From JAAYCB01 sp012744395 (lineage in GTDB: Bacteria; Planctomycetota; Planctomycetia; Pirellulales; Thermoguttaceae), in contig JAQVNJ010000007.1 in assembly GCA_028703175.1 (NCBI GenBank), forward strand, positions 26,379-90,378: a stretch of DNA of 64,000 nucleotides, in the 5' to 3' direction. A program made the translations under genes and the position numbers. This document shows positions 18,750 to 27,366 of this stretch, piece by piece. The first letter of the stretch is position 1. Each line of letters starts with the position of its first letter. The notes beneath the pieces were generated by a model. That model searched no databases. It saw only the letters and a list, made by a program, of their open reading frames with translations, and had not been told where the DNA came from.

Positions 18750-19055
18750 GTGGGACGAACCCGGGAGAACAGCCACGAGGTGCTCGCGCCCTGCGGCGGC
18801 ATCTTCATGCCCGGCCTGCGGCCGGGCACGGCGGCAACGCTGATGCCCGACGACTTCGTCGAGCAGGGCCAGCCGCTGGGGCACATCACGCGCGAAAGCG
18901 ACCTGGCGATTGTGCCCGTCCCTGCGCCGGTCTCGGGCTACTTGTGGCAGCTCAACGCGTGCCACGGGCAGGTTTGCGACGCCAGCCTGCCGGCGCAGCA
19001 TCCTTACATGGAGGAAGGCGTCCGGCTGGCGCTGATCGTCGCCGGCAGCGTCTAA
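18750..19055 (+). CDS. Small stand-alone biotinyl/lipoyl-like domain protein
   Basis: The 101-residue product reads as a single hammerhead domain: VLAPCGGIFMPGLRPGT, then VEQGQPLGHI, then VPVPAPVSGYLWQL and a final hydrophobic strand. It resembles the barrel-sandwich domain of HlyD-type and desuccinylase-like proteins rather than a true lipoyl carrier, because no modifiable Lys stands at the hairpin. The GTG start at 18750 has GGAGG abutting it, with no spacing, and a stop codon lies just upstream. An internal GTG at 18780 is an alternative start. It could also be the remnant of a larger protein. It is 158 bp after the zinc-ribbon gene. Confidence 0.55.
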   Translation: MGRTRENSHEVLAPCGGIFMPGLRPGTAATLMPDDFVEQGQPLGHITRESDLAIVPVPAPVSGYLWQLNACHGQVCDASLPAQHPYMEEGVRLALIVAGSV

Positions 19056-19071
19056 GAGGAGGCCAAAACGG

Positions 19072-19563
19072 TCAGAAGAACTCCCACTGCCCGACTGGCT
19101 GGCCGCGCCGCAGCTTGGCGGCGATCTGGTAGGCGTCGATGATCGCCGCAATCGCAATCGCGACGCCTCCCAAGCACGCCGTCGAGAACCAGGCGCCAAG
19201 GAACAGCAGAAAGACGACGATTCCCTTGACCGTCTGCCCGAGCACGACCTGGCCCAGGCCGGGCAGAATCAGGGATAGGATGGCGATCACGGTCGGATCG
19301 CGGGGGGGACTGGCCGGCATGACCAGGTCGCCGCCGCCTTGGGCGGGCGCGGTGGGGACCGCGGGCGGACGGCGGGCCGAGGGCCCGCCGGGGGAAAACA
19401 GCCCGGCGATCTCGCCGGCGGCCTTCCATTCGGCCTGGCCCTCGGTCCAGACGTAGTCCGTCCTCAGCAGCTCTCCCGCAGCGGCCCGTTGTTGAAGCTG
19501 GTAGAACGAGACGGGCCCGGCGGGCTGGCCGTTCTCGGTGTAGTACCACTCCCCTTCCGCCAT
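19072..19563 (-). CDS. GYF-domain (DUF4339) plus TM2-like membrane protein
   Basis: The 163-residue protein has an N-terminal GYF_2-type domain (WYYTENGQPAGPVSFYQLQQ, then VWTEGQAEWKAA), which binds proline-rich peptides in eukaryotic relatives. A Pro/Ala-rich linker follows at about 60-85. The C-terminal part (PTVIAILSLILPGLGQVVLG ... AIIDAYQIA) is a TM2-like pair of membrane helices with the usual glycine-rich turn and final DAY motif. This architecture is frequent in planctomycetes and its role is unknown. It follows the second Gfo/Idh/MocA gene by 75 bp on the same strand. Confidence 0.85.
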   Translation of the reverse strand: MAEGEWYYTENGQPAGPVSFYQLQQRAAAGELLRTDYVWTEGQAEWKAAGEIAGLFSPGGPSARRPPAVPTAPAQGGGDLVMPASPPRDPTVIAILSLILPGLGQVVLGQTVKGIVVFLLFLGAWFSTACLGGVAIAIAAIIDAYQIAAKLRRGQPVGQWEFF

Positions 19564-19638
19564 ACACGGTACTCTCTGCGCTAAAGGAGCTTCGCAACCA
19601 CCGCGCGGCGGCGCAGCAGCGCTCGTCGCGCCGGCTCG

Positions 19639-20922
19639 CTAAACGAACGGCGTGATGCCCGGCATCGCGGTCGGGTAGACCCCGTCGTCGCGCGGCTTGA
19701 CGGGCGGTTCGGCATCGAGGCCGTAGGCGGGCAGGCGGTAATCGAGCGTCGACTGCATGGCCTTTTCCCAGGTGATCTCCTGGCCCGTGTAGCAGACCAT
19801 CTGGGCCAGGATCGCCAGCATCGTGGTGGTGTACATGTAACGGGTGTTGTTCACCGGCTTGCCCGTGCGAATCCCCTGGAAGAGCTCCACGTGTTCGAGG
19901 TCGTACATGCTCGCCTTCTGCCCGCGATACTCCCACGGGGTCGCCCCTTCGATTCTGCACCGCGAGGGCATCTGGGCGCGCCCCTTGGAGCCGAAGACGA
20001 CGTCGGTGGTCCCGTTGTAGCAGCCCGGGATATCGCGGCAGAAGCCGAAGACCCGGACGCCGTTCTCGTATTCGAAGACGACGGCGTGGTGGTCGAACTG
20101 ATCGCCGTACTTGGGGTCCAGGCAGACCTGCCGCCCTCCCATCCCCCAGGCCTTCAGCGGCGGCACGTCGCCGAGGACCCAAGAGGCCTTGTCGATGCTG
20201 TGGATCAACTGCTGGGCCGTCTGGTCGCCGGAGAGCCAGTTGAAGTGGTACCAGTTCTGGAACTGGTACTCCATTTCGCTCCACCCGGGCTGCCGTTCGC
20301 GGAGCACGTAGGGCACGGTCAGGTAATTCTCCTGCACCGTGATGATCTCCCCGATGGCCCCATCGTGGATTCGTTGGATCGTCTCGCGGACCGCCGGATC
20401 GTACCGCCAGCAGAGGCCGGAGACGAGGCTCAGCCCTTTCCGCTTGGCCTCCTCGCCGGCGGCCATCGCCACCTTCAGCCCCGGCACGTCGAGCGCGTGG
20501 GGCTTCTCGCAGAAGACATGCTTGCCGGCGGCGACCGCCGCCTGGAGATAGGCCGGATGGAAGTGCGAAGCGGCCGCGATCAGGACGACATCCACGCAGT
20601 CGATCACCTTCTGGTAGGCGTCGAAGCCGATGAACAGATGATCGTCGTCGACGGCGACCTGGTCCGGCTTGAGCTGCTTGAGCCTCGTGCGCGCGCCCGT
20701 GGCGCGATCCGCGAAGATATCGGCCATCGCCACAAGCGTCACGTCCGGGCCGGCGTTCATGGCGTTGGCGGCGGCGCCGCTGCCCCGCCCGCCGCAGCCG
20801 ATCAGCCCGATCTTGATTTTGTCGCTGCCGGCGGCGTGCGACGAGCGGGCCAGCGAAAGGGGGGCGGCGAGCGCCGTCCCGGCGGCGAGCGTGGATTTCA
20901 AGAAAGCGCGGCGCGTGGTCAT
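19639..20922 (-). CDS. Gfo/Idh/MocA-family oxidoreductase with Tat signal
   Basis: The 427-residue protein begins MTTRRAFLKSTLAAGTALAA, a twin-arginine signal. The Rossmann motif IKIGLIGCGGRGSGAA follows, and the catalytic-site lysine is in the standard EKP form (VFCEKPHALDVPG). The C-terminal domain has the family's His-bearing helix region (SGDQTAQQLIHSIDKASWVL). It probably acts on a sugar or polyol in the periplasm with tightly bound NAD(P). The start is supported by CAGGAG about 9 bases upstream; the longer frame adds 62 residues before the Tat motif. It is divergent from the hybrid kinase gene. Confidence 0.92.
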   Translation of the reverse strand: MTTRRAFLKSTLAAGTALAAPLSLARSSHAAGSDKIKIGLIGCGGRGSGAAANAMNAGPDVTLVAMADIFADRATGARTRLKQLKPDQVAVDDDHLFIGFDAYQKVIDCVDVVLIAAASHFHPAYLQAAVAAGKHVFCEKPHALDVPGLKVAMAAGEEAKRKGLSLVSGLCWRYDPAVRETIQRIHDGAIGEIITVQENYLTVPYVLRERQPGWSEMEYQFQNWYHFNWLSGDQTAQQLIHSIDKASWVLGDVPPLKAWGMGGRQVCLDPKYGDQFDHHAVVFEYENGVRVFGFCRDIPGCYNGTTDVVFGSKGRAQMPSRCRIEGATPWEYRGQKASMYDLEHVELFQGIRTGKPVNNTRYMYTTTMLAILAQMVCYTGQEITWEKAMQSTLDYRLPAYGLDAEPPVKPRDDGVYPTAMPGITPFV

Positions 20923-21287
20923 CGTTTTAGTCTCCTGATTCAGTTCGGTCGGCATCCAGGGCCCATCGCCAAAGCAGCTTCTGGCGAGTTGGCTCCCTGC
21001 CGCCATTAAACCATCAGGACGGCCGCGATGCCACTCGTGCACCGCGGTTTTGGCGGTTTTCTTTTCTCCCGACTCGGCCTTCTTTTCTTTGCAGGGCGGC
21101 GGTATCATGGGTTATAGAGGGATCGGGCATGGCGGTTCGCTTCACCTCCGCTCCTCGATCATAGATCATTTCGACCCGTGTCCGAAGACCGAACGGGGAA
21201 TCGGTCCGCCCCCGAGAAGAGGCATTCTCAGCGGTTTTCGGCAGACTGGGCCGCACCAATTCCAATGGCGACCGTCCGGAGGAATGC
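20923..21287. other. Divergent intergenic region (365 bp)
   Basis: It lies between the Gfo/Idh/MocA gene and the hybrid kinase. TTGCAG (21089-21094) and TATAGA (21113-21118), 18 bp apart, are a weak promoter candidate for the kinase. A T-rich stretch at about 21055-21090 is unusual for this GC-rich sequence. No gene is seen. Confidence 0.35.
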
Positions 21288-24200
21288 ATGTCGGCTGCCG
21301 GCTCTTCTCCTGATCGGCGATCGCGGCTGGCCTTCGTCGCTTCGATTCTCATCGCGGGCATGGCGGTCTCACTGGCCGGGTACTGGCTGCTGGCGCGCGG
21401 CGAGGACGAACTGCTCGAAGCCCGGGTGATCGACCGAGCCGACCTGCGAATCCATGCGCTCAACCGTCGTTTCAGCCATGCGGCCGGCGCCAACCTGGTT
21501 CCCCTCAGCCGGCTGCACGGCAGCGGAAAAGACCGCCGCCAGGGGTTTCGCAACATGGCCGAAATACGGCTGTCGCCCAACAGCGACATCCTCGGCCTGA
21601 TCTGGGCGCCGCGGGTCGACGGCCAGTCGCGGGAAGAGTTCGAGCAAGCGGTCGCCGCGGAAGACGTCGAGGGCTTCCGCATCCGCTCGGCGACGGACGC
21701 CGGCCGTCCCGCCGGCAGCCTCTATCCGGTCCTCTATGCGGAGCCCGAAGCCTGCCAATCGATGCTCGGCTTCGACCTGGGATCCAGTCCGCCGCTGCGG
21801 ACGGCCATGGAGGAGGCGCTGCAGGCCGACCGCGTGGCGACCACTCGGCCGATGGTCTGGCGGGATGCGCCATTCGATGGTCTGGTGGTCGCCGCATTCC
21901 GCGCCGTTGGATCCGGGCGGCCCCCCGGCGATGCCGCCGCGCCGTCCCACCCGAACCTGCAAGGGTTCGCCGTTTCGGTGATCGGGGTCGGCAAGATGAT
22001 CGAAGACGCCCTCAACCCGTTCCCGCCGGGGATCGACGTGGTCTTGTTCGATGGGTCCGATCCGAACGCCCTCCGGCCGGAGTGCCTTTACAGTTCGTCC
22101 GACCGAGTTGTGCGGCTTGTCGACCAGGCAGGCCTGCCGCAACCCCCCGCCGGCCTGACAATGCCCATGCGCGAACTGCTGGTGCCGGGCCGGCCGTGGT
22201 TCGCCCAGGGCATTCCGTCCGCGCAGTACGTCGCCGACCATGCATCGCTGACGCCGCTGGCCGTCCTTCTGGCTGGCGTGTTCGCCACCCTGGCCGTGGC
22301 GGCCTATGCCAGTATCTTGCTCGGCCGGAGCGAGAAGATCAGAGAACTGGTGATCCGCCGGACTGCCGAATTGAACGCGGCGAATCAGGAGCTTTCCCGC
22401 GAGCGATTCCTGCTGGACACGCTGCTCGACCAATCCCCCGACTACATTTACTTCAAGGACACGGCCAGCCGCTTCCTCCGGGTCAGCAGGACGCTGGCCG
22501 AATACCTGGGTTTCCGCTCCGTCGCGGACGCCATGGGAAAGACCGACTTCGACGTCTTTCGCACCGAGTTGGCGGAGGGTTACCGCAAGGATGAAGAGCG
22601 GATCATGGCAACCGGCCAGCCGGTTGTCGACAAGGAAGAGCAGCAGACCGGCCGGGAGGGCGAGCCGATCTGCATGTCGACGACCAAGGTTCCCCTCCGC
22701 GACCAGGAGGGGCGGATCGTGGGGACATTCGGCATCTCCCGCGACATTACCGAGCGGAAGAAGGCCGAGGTCGAATTGGCCAGGGCCAAGGCCGAAGCCG
22801 AGGCCGCCAGCCGGGCCAAGAGCGACTTCCTGGCCAACATGAGCCACGAAATCCGCACCCCGATGAACGCCATCATCGGGATGACCGAGCTGGTCCTGGA
22901 GACCCCGCTGGACGATTCCCAGCGGGAGTACCTCCGCATGGTCCTCGAGTCGAGCGAGTCGCTCTTGTCGATCCTCAACGACGTCCTCGATTTCTCCAAG
23001 ATCGAGGCCGGAAAGCTCGATCTGGAGCGGGCGCCGTTCGATCTCCGCGAGGTCGTCGGCGACACGATGAAATCGCTCGCCTTCCGGGCCCACATGAAGG
23101 GCCTGGAGCTCGCCTGCCGGATCGACCCCGGCGTTCCGGACCGGCTCGTCGGCGACGCGGGACGGCTCCGCCAGGTGGTCGTCAACCTGGTCGGCAACGC
23201 GATCAAGTTCACCGAGTCGGGCGAAGTCGTCCTGGAGTTGTCCAGCGAATTCGTCTCCGACCAGAGGACCCGGCTGCTCGTTGCCGTCCGCGACACGGGG
23301 ATCGGGATTCCCGAGCAGCGGCGGCAGGGGATCTTCAACGCCTTCGAACAGGCCGACCTCTCGACCACCCGGCGATTCGGCGGCAGCGGCCTGGGGCTGA
23401 CCATCTCCAGCCGCCTCGTGAAAATGATGGGCGGCCGCATCGGGTTGGAGAGTACGCCGGGCGAGGGGAGCACGTTCCATTTCACGGCCGTCTTCGAATT
23501 GGCGCCCGGCGTCGAACCGGCACGGATGACCCAGCTGGTCGCGGGCACCCCCGTGCTTGTCGTCGACGACAACGCGACCAACCGCCGAATTCTCCACGAA
23601 ATGCTCTCCAGTTGGGGCATGAAGCCCACACCGGCCACCGGCGTGCCGGAAGCCATCACCCTGGCCGAACAGGCCCAGCGGGCCGGCTCCCCCTTCCCGC
23701 TGATTCTCACCGATGCCAATATGCCCGAACGGGACGGCTTCGACCTGGCCAGGCACATCCGGCAACACGAGGAACTGGGCGGCACGATTGTGCTGATGCT
23801 GACTTCCGGCGGGTATCCGGACGGAGTCTCCCGCTGCAACGAGTTGGGCATTGCCGCCTATCTCCTCAAGCCGATCAAGCAGTCCGAACTGTTCGACGCC
23901 GTGGTCATGTCGCTGGGCATCCGCGGCCAGACGGAACCGGTGCCGCGGGCGGACGTCTGCTGCCATCTTCCGCCCTTGCGGGTACTGCTTGCCGAAGACA
24001 GCCTGGTGAGCCAGAAGCTCGCGGTCGGACTGCTGGAGCGGCACGGCCACCAGGTTGTTGTCGCCAGCCACGGCCGCGAGGCGATTGCCGCTTTCCAGTC
24101 GCAGACGTTTGATCTTGTGCTGATGGATGTCCAAATGCCCGAGATGGACGGCTACGACGCGACCGCGGCGATCCGCGCCATGGAGCGCGGCACCGGGAAA

Positions 24201-24740
24201 CACATCCCGATCGTCGCCATGACCGCCCACGCGATGAAGGGCGACCGCCAGCGCTGCCTGCAAGCCGGTATGGACGGCTACATCGCCAAACCGATCCGCG
24301 CCGCGGCCCTCTTCCAGGCGATCGCCGACGTGCTGGCCGGCCGTGCCACCGAACCCGGCGACGCGGCTGCCGACGAGCGCCCCCAGACGCCGGGCGTCGA
24401 CTGGCAGGAGGCCCTGAACGCCGTCGGCGGCGACCGCAGGTTGCTCGACGACGTTGTCCGCGGGTTTCTCGAAGAATGCCCGCGACTGCTGGAGACCCTC
24501 CGCAAAGCCGTCCGCCAGTCCGACCCACGGGACGTGACCGATGCCGCCCACCAGCTCAAGGGCGTCTTGCGTTACTTCGGGCCCGGCGAGGCCTACCAGG
24601 CGGCCTGGCGGCTGGAAAAGGTCGCGCGTCAGGGCGATCTGCGACATGCACCCGAGGAGTTGCAGCAACTCGAAGCGGCGACTGCCCAACTGATCGAAAC
24701 CGTTGGCAGCACGTGGCGTCAGGGCGTGCCCGCCCGGTAG
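21288..24740 (+). CDS. Hybrid sensor histidine kinase: CHASE-PAS-HisKA-HATPase-REC-REC-Hpt
   Basis: The 1150-residue protein senses an extracellular ligand and relays phosphate internally. Order: membrane helix (about 14-36), periplasmic CHASE-type domain (about 70-300, with LGLIWAPRV and YPVLYAEPEACQSMLGFDLG), second membrane helix (about 322-342), PAS domain (about 375-500), HisKA with His520 in SHEIRTP, ATPase with DTGIGIPEQ and GGSGLGLTIS, receiver 1 with Asp809, receiver 2 with Asp947, and an Hpt domain with His1088 in AHQLKG. All phospho-acceptors are intact. CHASE domains bind small ligands such as cytokinin-like molecules or peptides. GGAGGA lies just before the ATG. No output regulator is adjacent, so it is an orphan. 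Confidence 0.93.
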   Translation: MSAAGSSPDRRSRLAFVASILIAGMAVSLAGYWLLARGEDELLEARVIDRADLRIHALNRRFSHAAGANLVPLSRLHGSGKDRRQGFRNMAEIRLSPNSDILGLIWAPRVDGQSREEFEQAVAAEDVEGFRIRSATDAGRPAGSLYPVLYAEPEACQSMLGFDLGSSPPLRTAMEEALQADRVATTRPMVWRDAPFDGLVVAAFRAVGSGRPPGDAAAPSHPNLQGFAVSVIGVGKMIEDALNPFPPGIDVVLFDGSDPNALRPECLYSSSDRVVRLVDQAGLPQPPAGLTMPMRELLVPGRPWFAQGIPSAQYVADHASLTPLAVLLAGVFATLAVAAYASILLGRSEKIRELVIRRTAELNAANQELSRERFLLDTLLDQSPDYIYFKDTASRFLRVSRTLAEYLGFRSVADAMGKTDFDVFRTELAEGYRKDEERIMATGQPVVDKEEQQTGREGEPICMSTTKVPLRDQEGRIVGTFGISRDITERKKAEVELARAKAEAEAASRAKSDFLANMSHEIRTPMNAIIGMTELVLETPLDDSQREYLRMVLESSESLLSILNDVLDFSKIEAGKLDLERAPFDLREVVGDTMKSLAFRAHMKGLELACRIDPGVPDRLVGDAGRLRQVVVNLVGNAIKFTESGEVVLELSSEFVSDQRTRLLVAVRDTGIGIPEQRRQGIFNAFEQADLSTTRRFGGSGLGLTISSRLVKMMGGRIGLESTPGEGSTFHFTAVFELAPGVEPARMTQLVAGTPVLVVDDNATNRRILHEMLSSWGMKPTPATGVPEAITLAEQAQRAGSPFPLILTDANMPERDGFDLARHIRQHEELGGTIVLMLTSGGYPDGVSRCNELGIAAYLLKPIKQSELFDAVVMSLGIRGQTEPVPRADVCCHLPPLRVLLAEDSLVSQKLAVGLLERHGHQVVVASHGREAIAAFQSQTFDLVLMDVQMPEMDGYDATAAIRAMERGTGKHIPIVAMTAHAMKGDRQRCLQAGMDGYIAKPIRAAALFQAIADVLAGRATEPGDAAADERPQTPGVDWQEALNAVGGDRRLLDDVVRGFLEECPRLLETLRKAVRQSDPRDVTDAAHQLKGVLRYFGPGEAYQAAWRLEKVARQGDLRHAPEELQQLEAATAQLIETVGSTWRQGVPAR

Positions 24741-25293
24741 CCGCGGGCCGGAGCCGCCGCTCGCCTGGCGGTCGCCGGAGACGTGTTCCGGCTTCGCGCA
24801 AGTCGCGCCGATCCGGCGCTTGTCTGGACGGTTCCGCGTTGCCCCGATCCGCGGCTCCCAGCGCTGCGCGCGGGAGGTTTCAAGGGCGGGTTGCCGATGC
24901 TCGGGTGAACACATCGAGCGGCTCGGCGAGTTTTTGGCAAAGCTCTGGAAAAGTTGTATTGATTTTCTAATCAAGGACGATACAATCCCAAAGAATACGT
25001 CAGACGAGGCTCTCTCCAAGCCTGACAAGTCAGGCGGGAGTTTCGCTGGCGAAAGCATCTACTCGGCAGGACAACCGAGCTTCAATAGAAACTCACATGA
25101 CGCGCCGTCCGTTCGCGGTTGGCAAGAGAGCATCACACGACCTCCTGAGCGGCCCCGCGGCCGCCGGAAATGAGCGATCCCAACATCGTCCTGCTGCTCA
25201 GTTGAAGATGGGTTGCGCTCGTGCGCGCCTGCTGGGGCACGAAGGGAGCTCGTATGCCCCGGCCCATAGGTCGCTCCCCCGAGAGTTTCTGGA
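24741..25293. other. Intergenic region before the kamA operon (553 bp)
   Basis: The AT-rich part at about 24930-25010 holds a promoter with a palindrome (24959-24986). The last 100 bases before the annotated kamA start may instead be 5' untranslated, since the N-terminus of kamA is uncertain. Other frames show nothing recognisable. Confidence 0.45.
24959..24986 (+). promoter_or_regulatory. Promoter with a palindromic operator for the kamA operon
   Basis: TTGATT (24959-24964) and TACAAT (24981-24986, 5 of 6) are 16 bp apart. The -35 box is the left arm of a perfect palindrome TTGATT-TTCT-AATCAA at 24959-24974. A regulator bound there would block the -35. It stands in the only AT-rich stretch of the gap, 310 bp before the annotated kamA start. 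Confidence 0.5.
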
Positions 25294-26766
25294 ATGCGTC
25301 AGGCGGATACGGAAGAATGCGCGTGTACGGCCACCGACGAGGAGCCTCCGGGGCGTCCCCTCGTCTCGGCCACCCTCTCCCCTCACACTCTCACCCTGAC
25401 TGCCAGGCCGGCTGAAAGCCGAAACGGACGTCGTCCCAGCAAGGCGCCTCCCCGCGCCGCAGCTCCGGCCGCCGGCCCTGTCGTATTGGCACCGAGTTTC
25501 GCCCGGCGAAAAACGCCCGTGCAGCCCGTCTGCCGGACCGTCGTCGCCCGCCCCCGTGCCGCTCCCTCCGCGGCGACTTCGCGGCGGGGAACCGACCCGC
25601 GAACGCGGGCCTTTCGCCGCCGCTTCTACCCGCAGGTCACCGACCGCGAGTGGAACGACTGGCACTGGCAACTCCGCCACCGGATCCGGACCCTGGGCGA
25701 AGCCGAACGCTTCCTGATGCTCTCCGACGGCGAGCGGGAAGCGATCCTCCGCGGCGGCGCGATGCTGCCGTTTGCAATCACCCCCTACTACCTGGCGCTG
25801 CTGGACGCCGGCGACCCGGACCAGCCGCTGCGGCGGACCGTGATGCCCTCACCCGGCGAATTCGTTCAGACGCGGGGCGAGGCGGACGATCCCCTGGGAG
25901 AAGACGGCCACAGTCCGGTGCCCGGCCTGGTCCACCGCTATCCCGATCGCGTCCTCCTCCTCGCCCTGGACTACTGCTCGACCTATTGCCGCTACTGCAC
26001 CCGGTCGCGCGTGGTTGGCCATGGCGAGTTGGCCCCCGGCGAAGCGCGATTGGAGGCGATCTTCGAGTACCTGGAGAATTCGCCGCAGGTCCGCGACGTC
26101 CTCGTCTCCGGGGGAGACCCGCTGGCGATGAGCGACGACCGGCTCGATTGGATCCTCGGTCGCCTGCGGGCGATTCCCCACATTGAGCTGGTGCGGCTGG
26201 GGACGAAGATGCCGGCCGTCCTGCCGCAGCGGATCACCCCCTCGCTGTGCCGCATGCTGCGGAAATACCATCCGCTCTGGATGAGCCTGCACTTCACCCA
26301 TCCGGATGAATGCACGCCGGAGTCCTTCCTGGCCTGCGCGCGGCTGGCCGATTCGGGGATTCCCTTGGGAAGCCAGACGGTGCTGCTCAAGGGGGTCAAC
26401 GACAACGTGGCCACGATGAAGGACCTGGTCCACCGGCTGGTGATGATGCGGGTCCGGCCGTACTACCTTTACCAGTGCGACCCGATTTCCGGCTCGTCGC
26501 ATTTCCGCACGCCGGTCAGCAAAGGCCTGGAGATCATCCAGGGATTGCGGGGCCACACGACCGGCTACGCGGTGCCCAACTACGTGATCGACGCTCCCGG
26601 CGGCGGCGGCAAGATACCGCTCCAGCCGGACTATCTCGTTGGCCGCGAGGGCGACGACCTCCTGCTGCGGAACTTCGAAGGCAAGCTCTACCGCTACCCC
26701 GACCCGGCCGGAGAGTCCGCGCCTGGGCAAGACACGATCGCTTCAGGGGCTTCCTGCGGAGCTTGA
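25294..26766 (+). CDS. kamA: Lysine 2,3-aminomutase (radical SAM, PLP-dependent)
   Basis: The enzyme converts L-lysine to beta-lysine using S-adenosylmethionine, a [4Fe-4S] cluster and pyridoxal phosphate. Cluster cysteines are Cys228, Cys232 and Cys235 (CSTYCRYC). The PLP lysine is Lys440 in DAPGGGGK, and Asp433 in the same motif is the expected contact to the substrate amine. GGDPLAM and LKGVNDN are also family landmarks. The first 110 residues are Pro/Arg/Ala-rich and without family likeness; normal KamA begins shortly before FYPQVTDREWNDWHWQ, so the true start may be downstream. It is 6 bp before the cysteine-cluster gene. An EF-P-lysine mutase (EpmB type) is an alternative, but no EF-P gene is near. 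Confidence 0.9.
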   Translation: MRQADTEECACTATDEEPPGRPLVSATLSPHTLTLTARPAESRNGRRPSKAPPRAAAPAAGPVVLAPSFARRKTPVQPVCRTVVARPRAAPSAATSRRGTDPRTRAFRRRFYPQVTDREWNDWHWQLRHRIRTLGEAERFLMLSDGEREAILRGGAMLPFAITPYYLALLDAGDPDQPLRRTVMPSPGEFVQTRGEADDPLGEDGHSPVPGLVHRYPDRVLLLALDYCSTYCRYCTRSRVVGHGELAPGEARLEAIFEYLENSPQVRDVLVSGGDPLAMSDDRLDWILGRLRAIPHIELVRLGTKMPAVLPQRITPSLCRMLRKYHPLWMSLHFTHPDECTPESFLACARLADSGIPLGSQTVLLKGVNDNVATMKDLVHRLVMMRVRPYYLYQCDPISGSSHFRTPVSKGLEIIQGLRGHTTGYAVPNYVIDAPGGGGKIPLQPDYLVGREGDDLLLRNFEGKLYRYPDPAGESAPGQDTIASGASCGA

Positions 26767-26772
26767 CAAGCG

Positions 26773-27366
26773 ATGAACGAGCGAGAGCCGCTTTGCGCCC
26801 GCTGCGCCGCGCAGCAGCAAACCTGCTGCCAGTGCCGGGATGTCTACGTAACCCTGCAAGATGTCCAGCGAATCGGTGCGCTGGCCGGCAGGGCTGATTT
26901 CTGGGAGTTCCGCGTTCCGCGGAACCCGGATTACCTCGATGTCGGCGACGACCCGCTCTGGTTGGAGCGGGTCGTCCGGGTGGACTGCTCCCGTCGCGTG
27001 CTGAGACAGGAGCCCAGCGGCGATTGTTGCTTCCTTGGGCGGGCAGGCTGCCGCCTGCCCCTGGAAGCCCGGCCGCTGGTCTGCCGTTTGCACCCCTTGG
27101 AGTACGACGAGCGGAGCATCAAGTCCAGCCTTGCCGGCGAGTGCCCCTGGCATCTGCTGGCGCCAGAACAGCCGAAGCTCTCGGCCATCAGCCTGAGCCA
27201 GGCCGACGCCGAGCGCTGGCACCGGCAATTGTACGACGAGATCCGCCAGGAACCCCGCTGGGCCGGCGGCCACCGGCGGTTGTTGCCAGAGTCCGCCGCG
27301 GCCGCTGTCCGCAAGCCGGCCCTTCTTGCCATGCCTCCCACTTCCTGCGAGAACCATTTGCCATGA
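26773..27366 (+). CDS. YkgJ-family cysteine-cluster (zinc/iron-chelating) protein
   Basis: The 197-residue protein has an N-terminal cysteine group (Cys8, Cys11, Cys18, Cys19, Cys21), followed by the family signature CCFLGRAGCRLPLEARPLVC with RLHP after it. YkgJ proteins bind a metal cluster; their function is mostly unknown. It begins 6 bp after kamA, and its TGA overlaps the next gene's ATG (ATGA at 27363-27366), so the three genes are translationally coupled. In this context it may supply or guard a metal, or modify a partner, but that is inference. Confidence 0.88.
   Translation: MNEREPLCARCAAQQQTCCQCRDVYVTLQDVQRIGALAGRADFWEFRVPRNPDYLDVGDDPLWLERVVRVDCSRRVLRQEPSGDCCFLGRAGCRLPLEARPLVCRLHPLEYDERSIKSSLAGECPWHLLAPEQPKLSAISLSQADAERWHRQLYDEIRQEPRWAGGHRRLLPESAAAAVRKPALLAMPPTSCENHLP

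Noticed and set aside
21369..25058. A 1229-residue open frame antisense to the hybrid kinase
   Set aside because: It is a GC-rich antisense shadow: the sense strand gives clear CHASE, HisKA, receiver and Hpt motifs, while the antisense has no family likeness.
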